Shown: positions 54,619-64,000 of the stretch, piece by piece | How positions within the stretch are numbered: the stretch's first letter is position 1 | Layout of the letters: each line of letters begins with the position of its first letter | DNA from: Halomonas sp. | GTDB taxonomy: Bacteria; Pseudomonadota; Gammaproteobacteria; Pseudomonadales; Halomonadaceae | Assembly (NCBI RefSeq): GCF_017515565.1 | Contig: NZ_JAFWFN010000038.1 | Span: 1 to 64,000, forward strand | Direction: 5' to 3' | Length of the DNA stretch: 64,000 nt | Program-made: the position numbers and the translations under genes | The notes under the pieces: model-generated | Database searches by the model: none | Told to the model about the DNA's origin: nothing | What the model saw: only the letters and a program-made list of their open reading frames with translations

Positions 54619-55784
54619 CGGACCACGATAACCAGCGCAGTACTGAAGAGATTGAAAAGGATATCAGTCAATCGCGCGAGCGCCTTGATACTACCCTGAA
54701 TGAAATCGAAGATCGGTTTTCTCCTCAGCAGCTGCTAAATAACTCCTACGAGTATCTCCGCCATGGGGGGGCCAACGAGTTTGTGGCTAATCTAGGCACG
54801 TCGATTAAGCAGAATCCGTTACCTTTCCTGTTAACCACGGCGGGCTTGGGCTGGATGATGCTGTCGCAGCGTCAGCCTCATCAAGGGCAGGAGCGCCAAC
54901 AGTACGCTTCTGATGCTGATCAGCGGTTTTACACAGGTAAGCCGTATTCATCGAACGCGAGGGGCTCCCATGATTCCCCGGGTGTGCCTGTACATGAAGG
55001 CACAGACCCTAATGCGGGTATGCACGCCTACGGTGATATCCCAAATGGCATGACCAGCGGCAATGAGCAGCATGGCGATGGCAAAGGCCGTATAAGCGAG
55101 ATGACCGATAAGGCTAAAGAATCGGCGCAACACTTAGGTCAAAAAGCCAAGCAAACGGCGCAGCAGTTGGGCGATAAGGCCCACGACATGGGGGATAACA
55201 TGCGCGATTCCACGTCTCACTTTCAACATGGCGCTCAGGATAGCTTGCACAACATGGGGCAGCGTACTCGCCAGGCAGAGAGTCAGATCTCAGATTTTTA
55301 TCAGCAGCATCCATTAGTTGTCGGTGCGCTAGGGTTTGCTTTGGGTGCGGCTTTGGGTGGCATTTTTCCTGCCACCAAAAAAGAGGACGAAGCGATGGGC
55401 GAGTATCGTGATCGTGCCTTGCATAAGGTAGCCGAAACCGGGCAAGAGCAAATGGATAAAGCGCAGCACGCCATTCATGAAAAAGCGGAGTCCATTAAAG
55501 AAGCCTCGCATCAAGACAGTGAAACGAAGGGCAACGAGGCTCAAGGTGCAGACGCCGTAGAAAAAGACTCACCAACCCCGGCTGCTGGTTCATTTGGCTC
55601 TAGAAGCAGTACTGGAGCAAATAGCCCTGAAAAGAATAGCCCTGAAAAGAGCAGTACTGAAAAAAATAGTACTGAAAAGAATAGCCTTGGAATAAATAGC
55701 CCTGAGAGAAATAGCCCTGGACTAGCGGCTTCAAGCACGCCCACTGGTAATACCCCAGGCGCAGGCATTAACCACAAACCTTAA
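54615..55784 (+). CDS. DUF3618-domain protein with LEA-like repeats and 15-bp C-terminal repeat
   Basis: The 389-residue protein starts with a DUF3618 domain (STEEIEKDISQSRERLDTTL near residue 9, and a short hydrophobic patch PLPFLLTTAGLGWMML near residue 72). The middle is rich in Lys/Glu/Gln helical repeats (DKAKESAQHLGQKAKQTAQQ and following), like LEA desiccation proteins. A second hydrophobic stretch (PLVVGALGFALGAALGGIF) lies near residue 233. The end has eight copies of a 15-base unit encoding Asn-Ser-Pro/Thr-Glu-Lys. It overlaps the holin-like gene by 4 bases. A role in osmotic or envelope stress fits. Confidence 0.7.
   Translation: MTDHDNQRSTEEIEKDISQSRERLDTTLNEIEDRFSPQQLLNNSYEYLRHGGANEFVANLGTSIKQNPLPFLLTTAGLGWMMLSQRQPHQGQERQQYASDADQRFYTGKPYSSNARGSHDSPGVPVHEGTDPNAGMHAYGDIPNGMTSGNEQHGDGKGRISEMTDKAKESAQHLGQKAKQTAQQLGDKAHDMGDNMRDSTSHFQHGAQDSLHNMGQRTRQAESQISDFYQQHPLVVGALGFALGAALGGIFPATKKEDEAMGEYRDRALHKVAETGQEQMDKAQHAIHEKAESIKEASHQDSETKGNEAQGADAVEKDSPTPAAGSFGSRSSTGANSPEKNSPEKSSTEKNSTEKNSLGINSPERNSPGLAASSTPTGNTPGAGINHKP
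55605..55724 (+). repeat. Eight-unit 15-bp coding repeat in the DUF3618 protein
   Basis: Eight tandem units begin at 55605, 55620, 55635, 55650, 55665, 55680, 55695 and 55710. Two neighbours are identical (AATAGCCCTGAAAAG), the others differ by a few bases. They encode NSPEK, SSTEK, NSTEK and similar pentapeptides. The family matches the four-unit array at 34646-34705 in the same codon phase. Confidence 0.88.
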
Positions 55785-55982
55785 ACGGCTTGTATTGTTG
55801 TTTTGCTTGCTACTAGCTGAATTTATGTGATGCAAATGGCAAGGCAACGAGGAGCGGCTATAGTGAGCAAAGCCAATTGATAATCACGGTTGGCTCTTAG
55901 GCTATGGTTAGTAGCTGGAGGTATCTCACCTTACCAGCTACACCCGCTACCCTATGACTACCACCAAGGAGTAGGAGGTAAT

Positions 55983-56147
55983 ATGAACATCGAACTTTCC
56001 GCCGTAAGCGCACAGCCAGACAAAGACGACGAGAAGAAAGACCAGCGCGACGATCATCACGATGATGCTAACCCGATGCCGGATACGCATCACGTCAACC
56101 CAGACTCTAAAGACGACGACGCATCTGATAAGAAAGATCGCACCTAG
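55983..56147 (+). CDS. Small acidic, Asp/Lys/His-rich protein
   Basis: The 54-residue product (MNIELSAVSAQPDKDDEKK at the start) is unusually rich in Asp, Lys and His and has no hydrophobic core; it is probably disordered. A GGAGGTAAT site lies directly ahead of the ATG at 55983, which decides the start; the frame upstream to 55890 is not protein-like. It is not recognised as a family. It follows the stress operon by 198 bases and is convergent with xseA. Confidence 0.6.
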   Translation: MNIELSAVSAQPDKDDEKKDQRDDHHDDANPMPDTHHVNPDSKDDDASDKKDRT

Positions 56148-56174
56148 CTGAGTGTTGGTTAGCCCAAGCATTCC

Positions 56175-56197
56175 CGGCGCTACTTTTTGTAGCGCCG
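56175..56197. terminator. Hairpin shared by the small acidic gene and xseA
   Basis: Arms CGGCGCTAC (56175-56183) and GTAGCGCCG (56189-56197) surround a TTTTT loop, followed by TTTTAC on the plus strand. It overlaps the last codons and stop of xseA. It is a plausible terminator for the acidic protein gene on the plus strand. Confidence 0.6.
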
Positions 56198-57523
56198 TTT
56201 TACTTCCACGCTGAGTTTTCCTTCACCTAGCCGTAGCGAGAGCTTCTGGCCGGGGGCGGTGTTGTCTGCACGGCGAATAATGTGGCCTTTTTCGTCTTGG
56301 ACGATGGCGTAGCCGCGTCCCAGTACGGCGAGGGGGCTAACAGCGTTTAGCTCGCGGGCGGCGCTATTTAGCCTCACTTTCCGTGCCTCTACGGTACGCT
56401 GCATCGCACTAGCCAAGCGGCGTTGGAGGTTATTTAGGCGCTCCTGCTCAGCGTGGTATAGCCGTGCCATGTCCTGACTGGCTAAACGCCTTTCCAGTTG
56501 TGTTACCTGGGCTTTTTGTTGAGTGAGGGTTTGCTGCATGGCCCGCTGCAAGCGCTGGGTGAGAGTAGTTAAGTGCTGCCGCTGATGGTTGAGCTGCTCG
56601 CCGGGGTGGCGTAGGCGAGCACGCAGGGTATCTAGGCGCTGGCTATCCCGCTCTAGGCGTGCCTGCATGGCGCGGTGCAGGCGGCTTTCTGCCTGTTCCA
56701 GCTGGCGCTTAAGGGTGTTTTGATCCGGTACTAAGCGCTCGGCGGCGGCGGAAGGGGTTGGGGCGCGCATATCCGCCGCAAAATCCGCTAGGGTGACATC
56801 CACCTCGTGGCCCACCGCCGACATCACCGGCAAGCGGGAGTGAAAAATCGCCCGCGCCAAGTGCTCATTATTAAACGCCCACAGGTCTTCAAGGCTTCCG
56901 CCGCCACGGGTGATCAGCACCACATCCTGCGCGGGGTCTAAGCGTGGTTGGCGGTTTAATAGCCCTAAGGCAGAAATCATCGCAGGCGCCGCATCAGCCC
57001 CCTGAACGGGCACGGGAATCAGCGTTACATCCGCTAACGGCCAGCGCGCTTCAAGCACTGCCAATACATCGCGAATGGCCGCGCCGCTTGCGGAGCTTAA
57101 AATTAAAATTTTGCGGGGCGGAAAGGGCAGGGGGCGGGTATTCGCGAACACACCTTCGCCATCCAACTGCGCTTTTAAGCGCTCAAAAGCTGCCAGCAAC
57201 TCGCCTAGGCCTGCCGCCTGCACCGCTTCGGCAATTAATTGATAGTCGCCCCGTGGCTCAAATAACGACACCCGCCCGCGCAGCTTTACCTGGTCACCAT
57301 CACGCATGGGGGCGGCCACAAAGCGCGCCCGCTGGCGAAACAGCGCGCAACGAACTTGCGCACGATCATCCTTTAAAGTGAAGTAGATATGCCCCGAGGC
57401 GGGCCGGGATACATTAGAAAGCTCGCCTTCCACCCATACCTCACCAATGTCTCGCTCTAGCGCCTTGCGCGCCTTGAGATTGAGTTCGCTGACTGAGAAG
57501 ATGGCGCTGTTTGAGGCGGTCAT
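56180..57523 (-). CDS. xseA: Exodeoxyribonuclease VII large subunit
   Basis: The 447-residue protein has an OB-fold single-strand DNA-binding domain (residues about 8-105, with VEGELSNVSRPASGHIYFTL near residue 31), the catalytic core (ITRGGGSLEDLWAFNNEHLA near residue 205) and a long coiled coil (about 270-400). A C-terminal segment with LGRGYAIVQ near residue 408 is typical. With XseB it degrades single-stranded DNA from both ends in repair. The gene stands alone on the minus strand; xseB is elsewhere. Confidence 0.95.
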   Translation of the reverse strand: MTASNSAIFSVSELNLKARKALERDIGEVWVEGELSNVSRPASGHIYFTLKDDRAQVRCALFRQRARFVAAPMRDGDQVKLRGRVSLFEPRGDYQLIAEAVQAAGLGELLAAFERLKAQLDGEGVFANTRPLPFPPRKILILSSASGAAIRDVLAVLEARWPLADVTLIPVPVQGADAAPAMISALGLLNRQPRLDPAQDVVLITRGGGSLEDLWAFNNEHLARAIFHSRLPVMSAVGHEVDVTLADFAADMRAPTPSAAAERLVPDQNTLKRQLEQAESRLHRAMQARLERDSQRLDTLRARLRHPGEQLNHQRQHLTTLTQRLQRAMQQTLTQQKAQVTQLERRLASQDMARLYHAEQERLNNLQRRLASAMQRTVEARKVRLNSAARELNAVSPLAVLGRGYAIVQDEKGHIIRRADNTAPGQKLSLRLGEGKLSVEVKRRYKK

Positions 57524-57672
57524 GGAGGCAGGTGTCGTCCAACGCTTGCGGTGCGATAATCAGTGTTAGGGGGCAACCATTAGACAATACGCTAACCTGT
57601 CTCAGCAAACGTATTCGCCAGGGTGCTTAGGTTTGCAGCCGTGATGCGAATATTCACTGTTTTGTTTTGTGT

Positions 57673-57690
57673 TCGTCATCAAAGTGTCAC
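57673..57690 (+). promoter_or_regulatory. Pho box (distal)
   Basis: Two 7-base repeats TCGTCAT and GTGTCAC are separated by CAAA, the 7+4+7 layout of a PhoB-binding Pho box (CTGTCAT-like repeats). It lies 33 bases upstream of a second, better box. Confidence 0.55.
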
Positions 57691-57722
57691 ATAACCGTGT
57701 TACGTTGCTCGCCGACACAAAA

Positions 57723-57740
57723 CTGTCATCAAAACGTCAT
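57723..57740 (+). promoter_or_regulatory. Pho box (proximal) with -10-like element
   Basis: CTGTCAT and ACGTCAT are separated by CAAA, close to the PhoB consensus. A -10-like TAGATT follows at 57744-57749 and the symporter ATG is at 57774. The arrangement fits PhoB activation in phosphate limitation, with the box standing in for a -35 element. Confidence 0.7.
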
Positions 57741-57773
57741 ACATAGATTGTCCACCAACACGGCAGACCACTT

Positions 57774-58973
57774 ATGTCGAATCTCGGACCTTCCACCGAT
57801 CGTCCTGCTCTTGCTCGCGAGGTGCCGCGTGAGGTGCCCGCGTGGTTACGCGGCATTTACGCCGGCCTGTGCCTCTACCTGTTCTTGGCCGCACTTAACG
57901 TGCTGGGCGCCGGTTTGGGTACCTTTGGCAGCGACAGCGATCTTCTGACCCGCGCCTTCGCCTTTGGCGCGAACCCCTTTATTGCCTTGATGGCTGGGGT
58001 TCTGGTTACCATGATCGTGCAGAGCTCGTCGTTTACCTCGGCGCTGATCGTCACCCTGGTGGCTAGCGGTGAGATGACCCTGGGCACTGCTGTTTTCGCC
58101 ATTATGGGTGCGAATATTGGTACCGCCGTCACCGGGGTGATCGTGGCCCTGGCTAACGTGCGTATCAAGCGCAACTTCCGCCGGTCTTTCACCGCGGCGT
58201 TAATGCACGATTTATTCAATATTCTCACGGTCCTGCTGGTGTTCCCGGTGGAGTGGCTAACGGGGATGTTTCATGAGCGCGGCTACGGCATTTTTACCCG
58301 CCTAGCGGCTTGGCTGGCTGACCTGATTGGTCTAGAAGAAGTCGCGCGCCCCAGCAGCCCCATTAAAGTCATCACCGCCCCCATCGTCGATGCTGCCAAC
58401 TGGCTGGGGGCTACCTTAATGCCCAGCGTAGCGGCCGCCGGGCTCTTTGTGGCGGGACTAGGGTTACTGCTGATGTTCACGGCGCTAGTCTTTATGGTGC
58501 AGAACCTGCGCGGTGCTCTGCTGCGCCATATGGATGGCCTCTTCCGGACCTACTTCTTCCGTACCGATGCGCGTGCCTACGGCGTAGGGGTGGTCTCCAC
58601 GGTGCTGGTGCAGTCTAGCTCGATCACCAGCAGCCTGATGGTGCCCCTGGCGGGGGCAGGCGTCGTGCGCTTGCGCCGGGTGCTACCCTTTATGATGGGC
58701 GCCAACCTGGGTACCACCGTTACCAGCGTGCTGGCGGCTACCGCCAACCCTATCGCCGCGGCGATGACGGTGGCGCTGTTTCACGTTATCTTCAACTTAA
58801 CCGGTACCGCCATCTGGTGGCCGCTGCGGGTGATTCCGCTGCGCATTGCCACCTGGTATGGCCGCTTGGCCGGGAAACGCATCCGTTATGCTTTCCTGTT
58901 CTTGATCGGCGTATTCCTGGTGGTGCCGCTGGTCGACATTACACTGACCGAATTGTTCATGCGCCTGCGCTAA
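57774..58973 (+). CDS. Na/Pi symporter (NptA/YjbB family)
   Basis: The 399-residue inner-membrane protein has the two inverted QSSS repeats of the sodium/phosphate cotransporter family: MIVQSSSFTSALIVTL near residue 81 and LVQSSSITSSLMVPL near residue 279. About ten hydrophobic helices are present. It takes up or releases phosphate with sodium. Two Pho boxes upstream indicate regulation by phosphate starvation. A PhoU-like protein gene follows by 24 bases. No Shine-Dalgarno is clear before the ATG, so translation start could be weak or leaderless-like. Confidence 0.9.
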   Translation: MSNLGPSTDRPALAREVPREVPAWLRGIYAGLCLYLFLAALNVLGAGLGTFGSDSDLLTRAFAFGANPFIALMAGVLVTMIVQSSSFTSALIVTLVASGEMTLGTAVFAIMGANIGTAVTGVIVALANVRIKRNFRRSFTAALMHDLFNILTVLLVFPVEWLTGMFHERGYGIFTRLAAWLADLIGLEEVARPSSPIKVITAPIVDAANWLGATLMPSVAAAGLFVAGLGLLLMFTALVFMVQNLRGALLRHMDGLFRTYFFRTDARAYGVGVVSTVLVQSSSITSSLMVPLAGAGVVRLRRVLPFMMGANLGTTVTSVLAATANPIAAAMTVALFHVIFNLTGTAIWWPLRVIPLRIATWYGRLAGKRIRYAFLFLIGVFLVVPLVDITLTELFMRLR

Positions 58974-58997
58974 GCGCGGCCAACCGAGGGGTTTCCC

Positions 58998-59684
58998 ATG
59001 TTTAAACAGCTTTATAGTGCGCTTACCTCGGAAACCAGCATTGATCAGGCCTACGCGGACCTGACCAAGATGCTGGAGCATGGTGCTTGGATGTTCGCAC
59101 GTGCCAACGAGGTGCTTTACAGCACAGTGCCCGCCGAAGAAGTGCGGCAGCCGCTTTACCAGCGCGATGTGGCGGTTAATGAGCTTGAGCGCTCCATCCG
59201 CCGCAAGGTGTTGCGCCACCTGACCGTTAATCCCGGCCACGATGTGGCTATCTGCCTGGCGCTGATGAGCGTGGCGAAAGATGCCGAGCGCATCGGCGAT
59301 TACTGTAAAAACGTCTTTGAAGTCGGCGCTTTCTACAGCGAAGGCTTTCATGTGGATCGCTACCAGAAGCCGCTGGATGACATTTCCGAGCGTCTGTCGG
59401 GGCTTTTTAAAGAGTTAATTGCGGCGACGCGAGATTCAAACGAAGCCCAAGCCCATCGCATTATCACGGCTGCCCGTGAAATCGGCGGAATCAGCGATGA
59501 CCTTATCGAAGCGCTATTGCGTGAAGAAGAGACGGTTGAGTTTCATGAAGCCGTGGCGTACTCGCTGCTGGCTCGCCACTACAAGCGGGTTTCTTCCCAC
59601 TTGGCCAACATTGCCACGGCGGTGACCGGGCGTTTGGAGGATCTGGACTTTCCCAGTGAAGCCGACGACCGCGCGCTAGACTAA
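58998..59684 (+). CDS. PhoU-domain protein, Na/Pi symporter partner
   Basis: The 228-residue cytosolic helical protein is related to PhoU and to the PhoU-like C-terminal part of some YjbB transporters. Metal-binding-like segments are RDVAVNELERSIRRKVLRHL near residue 57 and SVAKDAERIGDYCKNVFEVG near residue 90; the DAERIGD motif is a PhoU hallmark. The gene lies just behind the symporter, in the same transcript, so it probably gates it according to phosphate. A terminator ends the unit. Confidence 0.88.
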   Translation: MFKQLYSALTSETSIDQAYADLTKMLEHGAWMFARANEVLYSTVPAEEVRQPLYQRDVAVNELERSIRRKVLRHLTVNPGHDVAICLALMSVAKDAERIGDYCKNVFEVGAFYSEGFHVDRYQKPLDDISERLSGLFKELIAATRDSNEAQAHRIITAAREIGGISDDLIEALLREEETVEFHEAVAYSLLARHYKRVSSHLANIATAVTGRLEDLDFPSEADDRALD

Positions 59685-59702
59685 GGTTTTTCTAGGTTAA
59701 AC

Positions 59703-59738
59703 AAACAAGCAGCAACCCTCAGCGGTGCTGCTTGTTTT
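59703..59738 (+). terminator. Intrinsic terminator after the PhoU-like gene
   Basis: A 12-bp stem (AAACAAGCAGCA, 59703-59714, with TGCTGCTTGTTT, 59726-59737) and an 11-base loop ends in TTTT. It closes the Pi uptake transcript ahead of guaB. Confidence 0.85.
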
Positions 59739-59796
59739 GTATATGCCGCCATCGCATTGCTGGTATGGCCTTCCAAACGTTATAATGGGGGATTAA

Positions 59797-61308
<1,512 letters not shown>

Positions 61309-61327
61309 CAGCACAACGACCATGGAG

Positions 61328-61362
61328 CCTCTGATTAACCGGCTGTTATCGTTAATCAGAGG
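61328..61362 (+). terminator. Hairpin in the guaB-guaA gap
   Basis: A perfect 11-bp stem (CCTCTGATTAA with TTAATCAGAGG), extendable by one pair, encloses a 13-base loop and is followed by TTTCC. It could attenuate transcription between guaB and guaA or protect the guaB message. The U tract is short. Confidence 0.5.
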
Positions 61363-61453
61363 TTTCCACATTAAATGGCGGCGGGCACTTAGCCCCGCCG
61401 CTTGCTTTTTGGCTTTACCAGCGGCACCTCCACCGCTCAACTGAGACCCCGCC

Positions 61454-63031
61454 ATGAGTGACATTCACGCCCATAAGATTCTGATTCTCGACTTCGGCTC
61501 CCAGTACACCCAGCTGATCGCCCGCCGGGTTCGCGAAATCGGCGTATTCTCTGAAATCCGCGCTTTCGATATCACCGAAGAAGAGATTCGCGAATACAAC
61601 CCCAACGGCATCATCCTGGCTGGCGGCCCGGAATCCGTCACTGAGCTGGATTCCCCCCGCGCCCCCCAGTGCGTGTTTGAAATGGGCTTGCCGGTGTTTG
61701 GTATCTGCTACGGCATGCAAACCATGGCCGAGCAGCTGGGCGGTAAGGTAGAAGGCTCTAACCAGCGCGAATTCGGCTACGCACAGATTCAAATCGACGC
61801 TGAAACCGCGCTGTTTAAAGACATTAAAGACCACGTGGATACCGACAGCGGCAAAGGCCTGCTGGACGTATGGATGAGCCACGGCGATAAGGTGGCCAAA
61901 GCCCCCGATACCTTCACCGTAACCGCTTCCACGCCGAGCTGCCCGATTGCTGCCATGGCCTGGGAAGAGAAGCAGTTCTACGGTGTACAGTTCCACCCGG
62001 AAGTGACCCACACCCTGCAAGGCCAGCGCATTCTTGAGCACTTCGTGCTGGATATTTGCGGTGCTGAGAAGCTGTGGACGCCTGCACAAATCATCGAAGA
62101 CCAAGTAAGCCGCGTGCGCGAGCAAGTCGGCGACCGCCACGTACTGCTTGGCCTTTCCGGCGGTGTGGATTCATCCGTAGTCGCTGCGCTGCTGCACAAA
62201 GCGATTGGCGACCAGCTGACCTGCGTATTCGTTGATAACGGCCTGCTGCGTAAGCAAGAGGGCGACCAGGTCATGGAAACCTTCGCCAAGCACATGGGCG
62301 TTAAGGTGATCCGCGTAGATGCCGAAGAGTTGTTCCTCGGCAAGCTGAAGGGCGAAAACGACCCGGAAGCCAAGCGCAAAATCATCGGCAACACGTTCAT
62401 TGATGTGTTCGATGAAGAAGCCAGCAAAATCGACGGCGTCGACTTCTTAGCCCAAGGCACCATCTACCCGGACGTGATCGAATCCGCTGCCTCTAAAACC
62501 GGCAAAGCGCACGTGATCAAATCCCACCACAACGTCGGTGGCCTGCCGGAAACCATGAAGCTCAAGCTGGTGGAGCCGCTGCGCGAACTGTTTAAAGATG
62601 AAGTGCGCAAACTCGGCCTGGAACTCGGCTTGCCCTACGACATGGTCTACCGCCACCCGTTCCCTGGCCCCGGCCTGGGCGTGCGTATTTTGGGCGAAGT
62701 GAAGAAAGAGTACGCCGACATCCTGCGTGATGCCGACGCTATCTTCATCGAAGAACTGCGCGCCTCCGGTTGGTACGATAAAACCAGCCAAGCCTTCGCC
62801 GTGTTCCTGCCGGTGAAATCCGTCGGCGTGGTAGGCGACGGCCGCCGCTACGAATGGGTCATCGCGCTACGCGCGGTAGAAACCATCGACTTCATGACCG
62901 CACGCTGGGCGCACCTGCCCTATGAGCTGCTGGAGAAAGTCTCCAACCGGATTATCAATGAGTTGGAAGGGGTTTCGCGGGTTACTTATGACGTTAGTAG
63001 TAAGCCGCCTGCTACTATTGAGTGGGAGTGA
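61454..63031 (+). CDS. guaA: GMP synthase (glutamine-hydrolysing)
   Basis: The 525-residue enzyme converts XMP to GMP using glutamine and ATP. It has a class I amidotransferase domain (nucleophile cysteine in [12 protein letters not shown] near residue 86, His and Glu in HPEVTHT near residue 180), an ATP-pyrophosphatase domain ([16 protein letters not shown] near residue 234) and a C-terminal dimerisation domain ending ATIEWE. Sequence is highly conserved. Its 3' end is a well-known insertion site for integrative elements, relevant to the foreign-looking DNA that follows. Confidence 0.97.
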   Translation: MSDIHAHKILILDFGSQYTQLIARRVREIGVFSEIRAFDITEEEIREYNPNGIILAGGPESVTELDSPRAPQCVFEMGLPVFGICYGMQTMAEQLGGKVEGSNQREFGYAQIQIDAETALFKDIKDHVDTDSGKGLLDVWMSHGDKVAKAPDTFTVTASTPSCPIAAMAWEEKQFYGVQFHPEVTHTLQGQRILEHFVLDICGAEKLWTPAQIIEDQVSRVREQVGDRHVLLGLSGGVDSSVVAALLHKAIGDQLTCVFVDNGLLRKQEGDQVMETFAKHMGVKVIRVDAEELFLGKLKGENDPEAKRKIIGNTFIDVFDEEASKIDGVDFLAQGTIYPDVIESAASKTGKAHVIKSHHNVGGLPETMKLKLVEPLRELFKDEVRKLGLELGLPYDMVYRHPFPGPGLGVRILGEVKKEYADILRDADAIFIEELRASGWYDKTSQAFAVFLPVKSVGVVGDGRRYEWVIALRAVETIDFMTARWAHLPYELLEKVSNRIINELEGVSRVTYDVSSKPPATIEWE

Positions 63032-63078
63032 ATGCAAGTTAAGCACTGCCCGATGCTGACGAGTAATAAGTTGATATT

Positions 63079-63107
63079 AAGCCCATGCTTTTATGGGCTT
63101 TTTTTAT
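63079..63107 (+). terminator. Intrinsic terminator after guaA
   Basis: An 8-bp stem (AAGCCCAT, 63079-63086, with ATGGGCTT, 63093-63100) and 6-base loop runs directly into a T tract. It ends the guaBA transcript 48 bases after the guaA stop. Confidence 0.9.
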
Positions 63108-63515
63108 TTTTAGCACCACTGTCTAGCAACTTTTGGCAAAGAGAAGCACCGCTGGAGCGTGGTATCAAAGTTGGTATGCTCATGTCATGAGTCACAAGCT
63201 ACGAAACCTAAACAGCCGTCTGATATAACGGCTCGAAGGTTTAAGAAAGGAAGAGGCATCGACATTCGATGCACTCATCATGATGTGAAGTTGGCTACCA
63301 GATTTTACTCTGTTCAGAGGCTGCACGGCTCAGCAGCATTGCAAAATTGACGCTCCGCCCAGAATTAGTCTTTCATCGGCTGAGCTTGTAAAGGGAAGTG
63401 CTGTTACCCGGAACTTAACTTCTACATTCTATATTTGATATGGAAAATACGCTGAAGCAAATAATCGGCAATTTTCAGTATTGGATTTTGACATCATTGA
63501 GGATAAAAAAAAGAA
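63108..63515. other. Non-coding junction region behind guaA, probable island edge
   Basis: About 400 bases of DNA with lower GC than its surroundings separate the guaA terminator from a new gene. I see no recognisable complete gene. A plus-strand frame from 63159 to 63350 is not protein-like in composition. Two TGGTAT direct repeats occur at 63160 and 63172. The region is a candidate left edge of a genomic island. Confidence 0.5.
63160..63177 (+). repeat. Two TGGTAT direct repeats, possible integrase arm sites
   Basis: TGGTAT occurs at 63160-63165 and 63172-63177, 12 bases apart, about 130 bases beyond the guaA stop. Short direct repeats with about one-turn spacing resemble arm-type sites of tyrosine integrases. 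With only two copies the case is weak. Confidence 0.3.
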
Positions 63516-64000
63516 ATGGCTGGCGATATGGAATGCTTTGACGACTTTCCAAAGCGTGCCTCTAATCATGTCACGGAGGAGAAGGCAGAGACGGCATTTC
63601 AGAAATGCCTAACAGAGAGTGGTCGCTTTATCCTTCAGCGTGCTGACCGCAAGGACTATGGTACAGACTGCGAGATCGAAATTGTCGAGAAAGGGAGAGC
63701 CACCAACATTAGGATTCACGTTCAGCTTAAGGGCACCGAGCGTGCACTGAATGCGGACGGCTCTCTCAGCGTTGAAATTAGTCGCACAAACCTGAATTAC
63801 CTACTGATGCATCCGCATAGCTTTTATGCTGCCTATCACGTCCCAACGGCGACGCTACGCATCTGCCTTGCTGAGACCGTTCTCCGTAAATACGAGCATG
63901 CTGGAAAGAGCTGGCTCCAGCAGCAATCACTTACAGTCAGCTTTACGGAAGCTCTGACGACAGAGCGGTTAGGGCGACTTGCTGAATTGTCCAGTTCTGC
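63516..64000 (+). CDS. DUF4365-like protein (nuclease-like fold), partial
   Basis: An open frame runs from the ATG at 63516 to the window end without a stop (161 codons visible). A stop codon at 63504 fixes the start to this ATG or the one at 63528. The sequence has ETAFQKCLTESGRFILQRAD near residue 26, then YGTDCEIEIVEKG and IRIHVQLKGTER, as in DUF4365. Asp in GTDCEIEI and Lys in VQLKG have the spacing of a PD-(D/E)xK nuclease core, with Gln in place of the acidic residue before Lys. DUF4365 proteins are common in defence islands. Base composition differs from guaA. A polypeptide longer than this fragment, with a C-terminal partner domain, is likely. Confidence 0.68.
   Translation, partial: MAGDMECFDDFPKRASNHVTEEKAETAFQKCLTESGRFILQRADRKDYGTDCEIEIVEKGRATNIRIHVQLKGTERALNADGSLSVEISRTNLNYLLMHPHSFYAAYHVPTATLRICLAETVLRKYEHAGKSWLQQQSLTVSFTEALTTERLGRLAELSSS

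Noticed and set aside
63159-63350. 63-codon frame in the guaA junction region
   Set aside because: It starts within the TGGTAT repeats, has no ribosome-binding site and no recognisable domain.

Overview
The window reads as a chromosomal segment of a halophilic gammaproteobacterium, most likely Halomonadaceae (Halomonas/Vreelandella). This is inferred from gene content and protein style: a long BetT-type choline transporter, two TRAP systems, a phasin, gamma-proteobacterial GuaB/GuaA, XseA and BaeSR, acidic small proteins and moderately high GC. No 16S gene or other decisive marker is present. I found no rRNA, tRNA, CRISPR array or intact insertion sequence.

Layout. 1-5.0 kb: glycolate oxidase genes (glcE fragment, glcD) divergent from a FadR-type regulator, then a gamma-carbonic anhydrase-like protein and a lactate/glycolate permease. 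5.5-8.8 kb: a porin, a very small PstS-like protein and a chemoreceptor, all on the minus strand. 9-12.8 kb: GST, phasin, OHCU decarboxylase, pyruvate kinase. 12.8-15.9 kb: modABC plus a Tat-exported DUF192 protein. 16-24.8 kb: EamA exporter, DctPQM TRAP system, DUF2798 protein, TAXI-TRAP system with a UspA partner. 24.9-28.5 kb: a compact sulfur module (SoxY-SoxZ fusion, YeeE/TsuA-like transporter, flavocytochrome c sulfide dehydrogenase FccB/FccA). 28.8-37.4 kb: DUF2189 protein, then a signalling block (cysteine-free molybdopterin-fold protein, membrane hybrid kinase, NosP-like FIST protein, NahK-like kinase, NarL-type regulator) ending at an ExaC/AcoD-type aldehyde dehydrogenase. 37.6-38.2 kb: a stand-alone Hen1-type RNA methyltransferase. 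38.3-42.8 kb: SulP permease, BetT, Spy-like protein. 43-50.4 kb: lipoprotein esterase and a four-gene RND pump/BaeSR-like operon. 50.6-53 kb: TetR regulator, a fluoroacetate-dehalogenase-like hydrolase with the full catalytic set, SDR. 53.5-56.1 kb: a yqjDE-like envelope stress operon and a tiny acidic protein. 56.2-63.0 kb: xseA, Pho-box-preceded Na/Pi symporter plus PhoU-like protein, guaB, guaA. 63.1-64.0 kb: apparent start of a genomic island behind guaA, with a DUF4365-like nuclease-fold gene running off the end.

Taken together the segment handles small carboxylates (glycolate, lactate, TRAP substrates), reduced sulfur, phosphate, compatible solutes and aldehydes, with several self-contained sensing modules. 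The points most worth following are the NosP/NahK signalling block, the Hen1 homologue, the SoxYZ fusion module, the porin/PstS-like/chemoreceptor trio, a 15-bp coding repeat family shared by two unrelated genes, and the guaA island edge.
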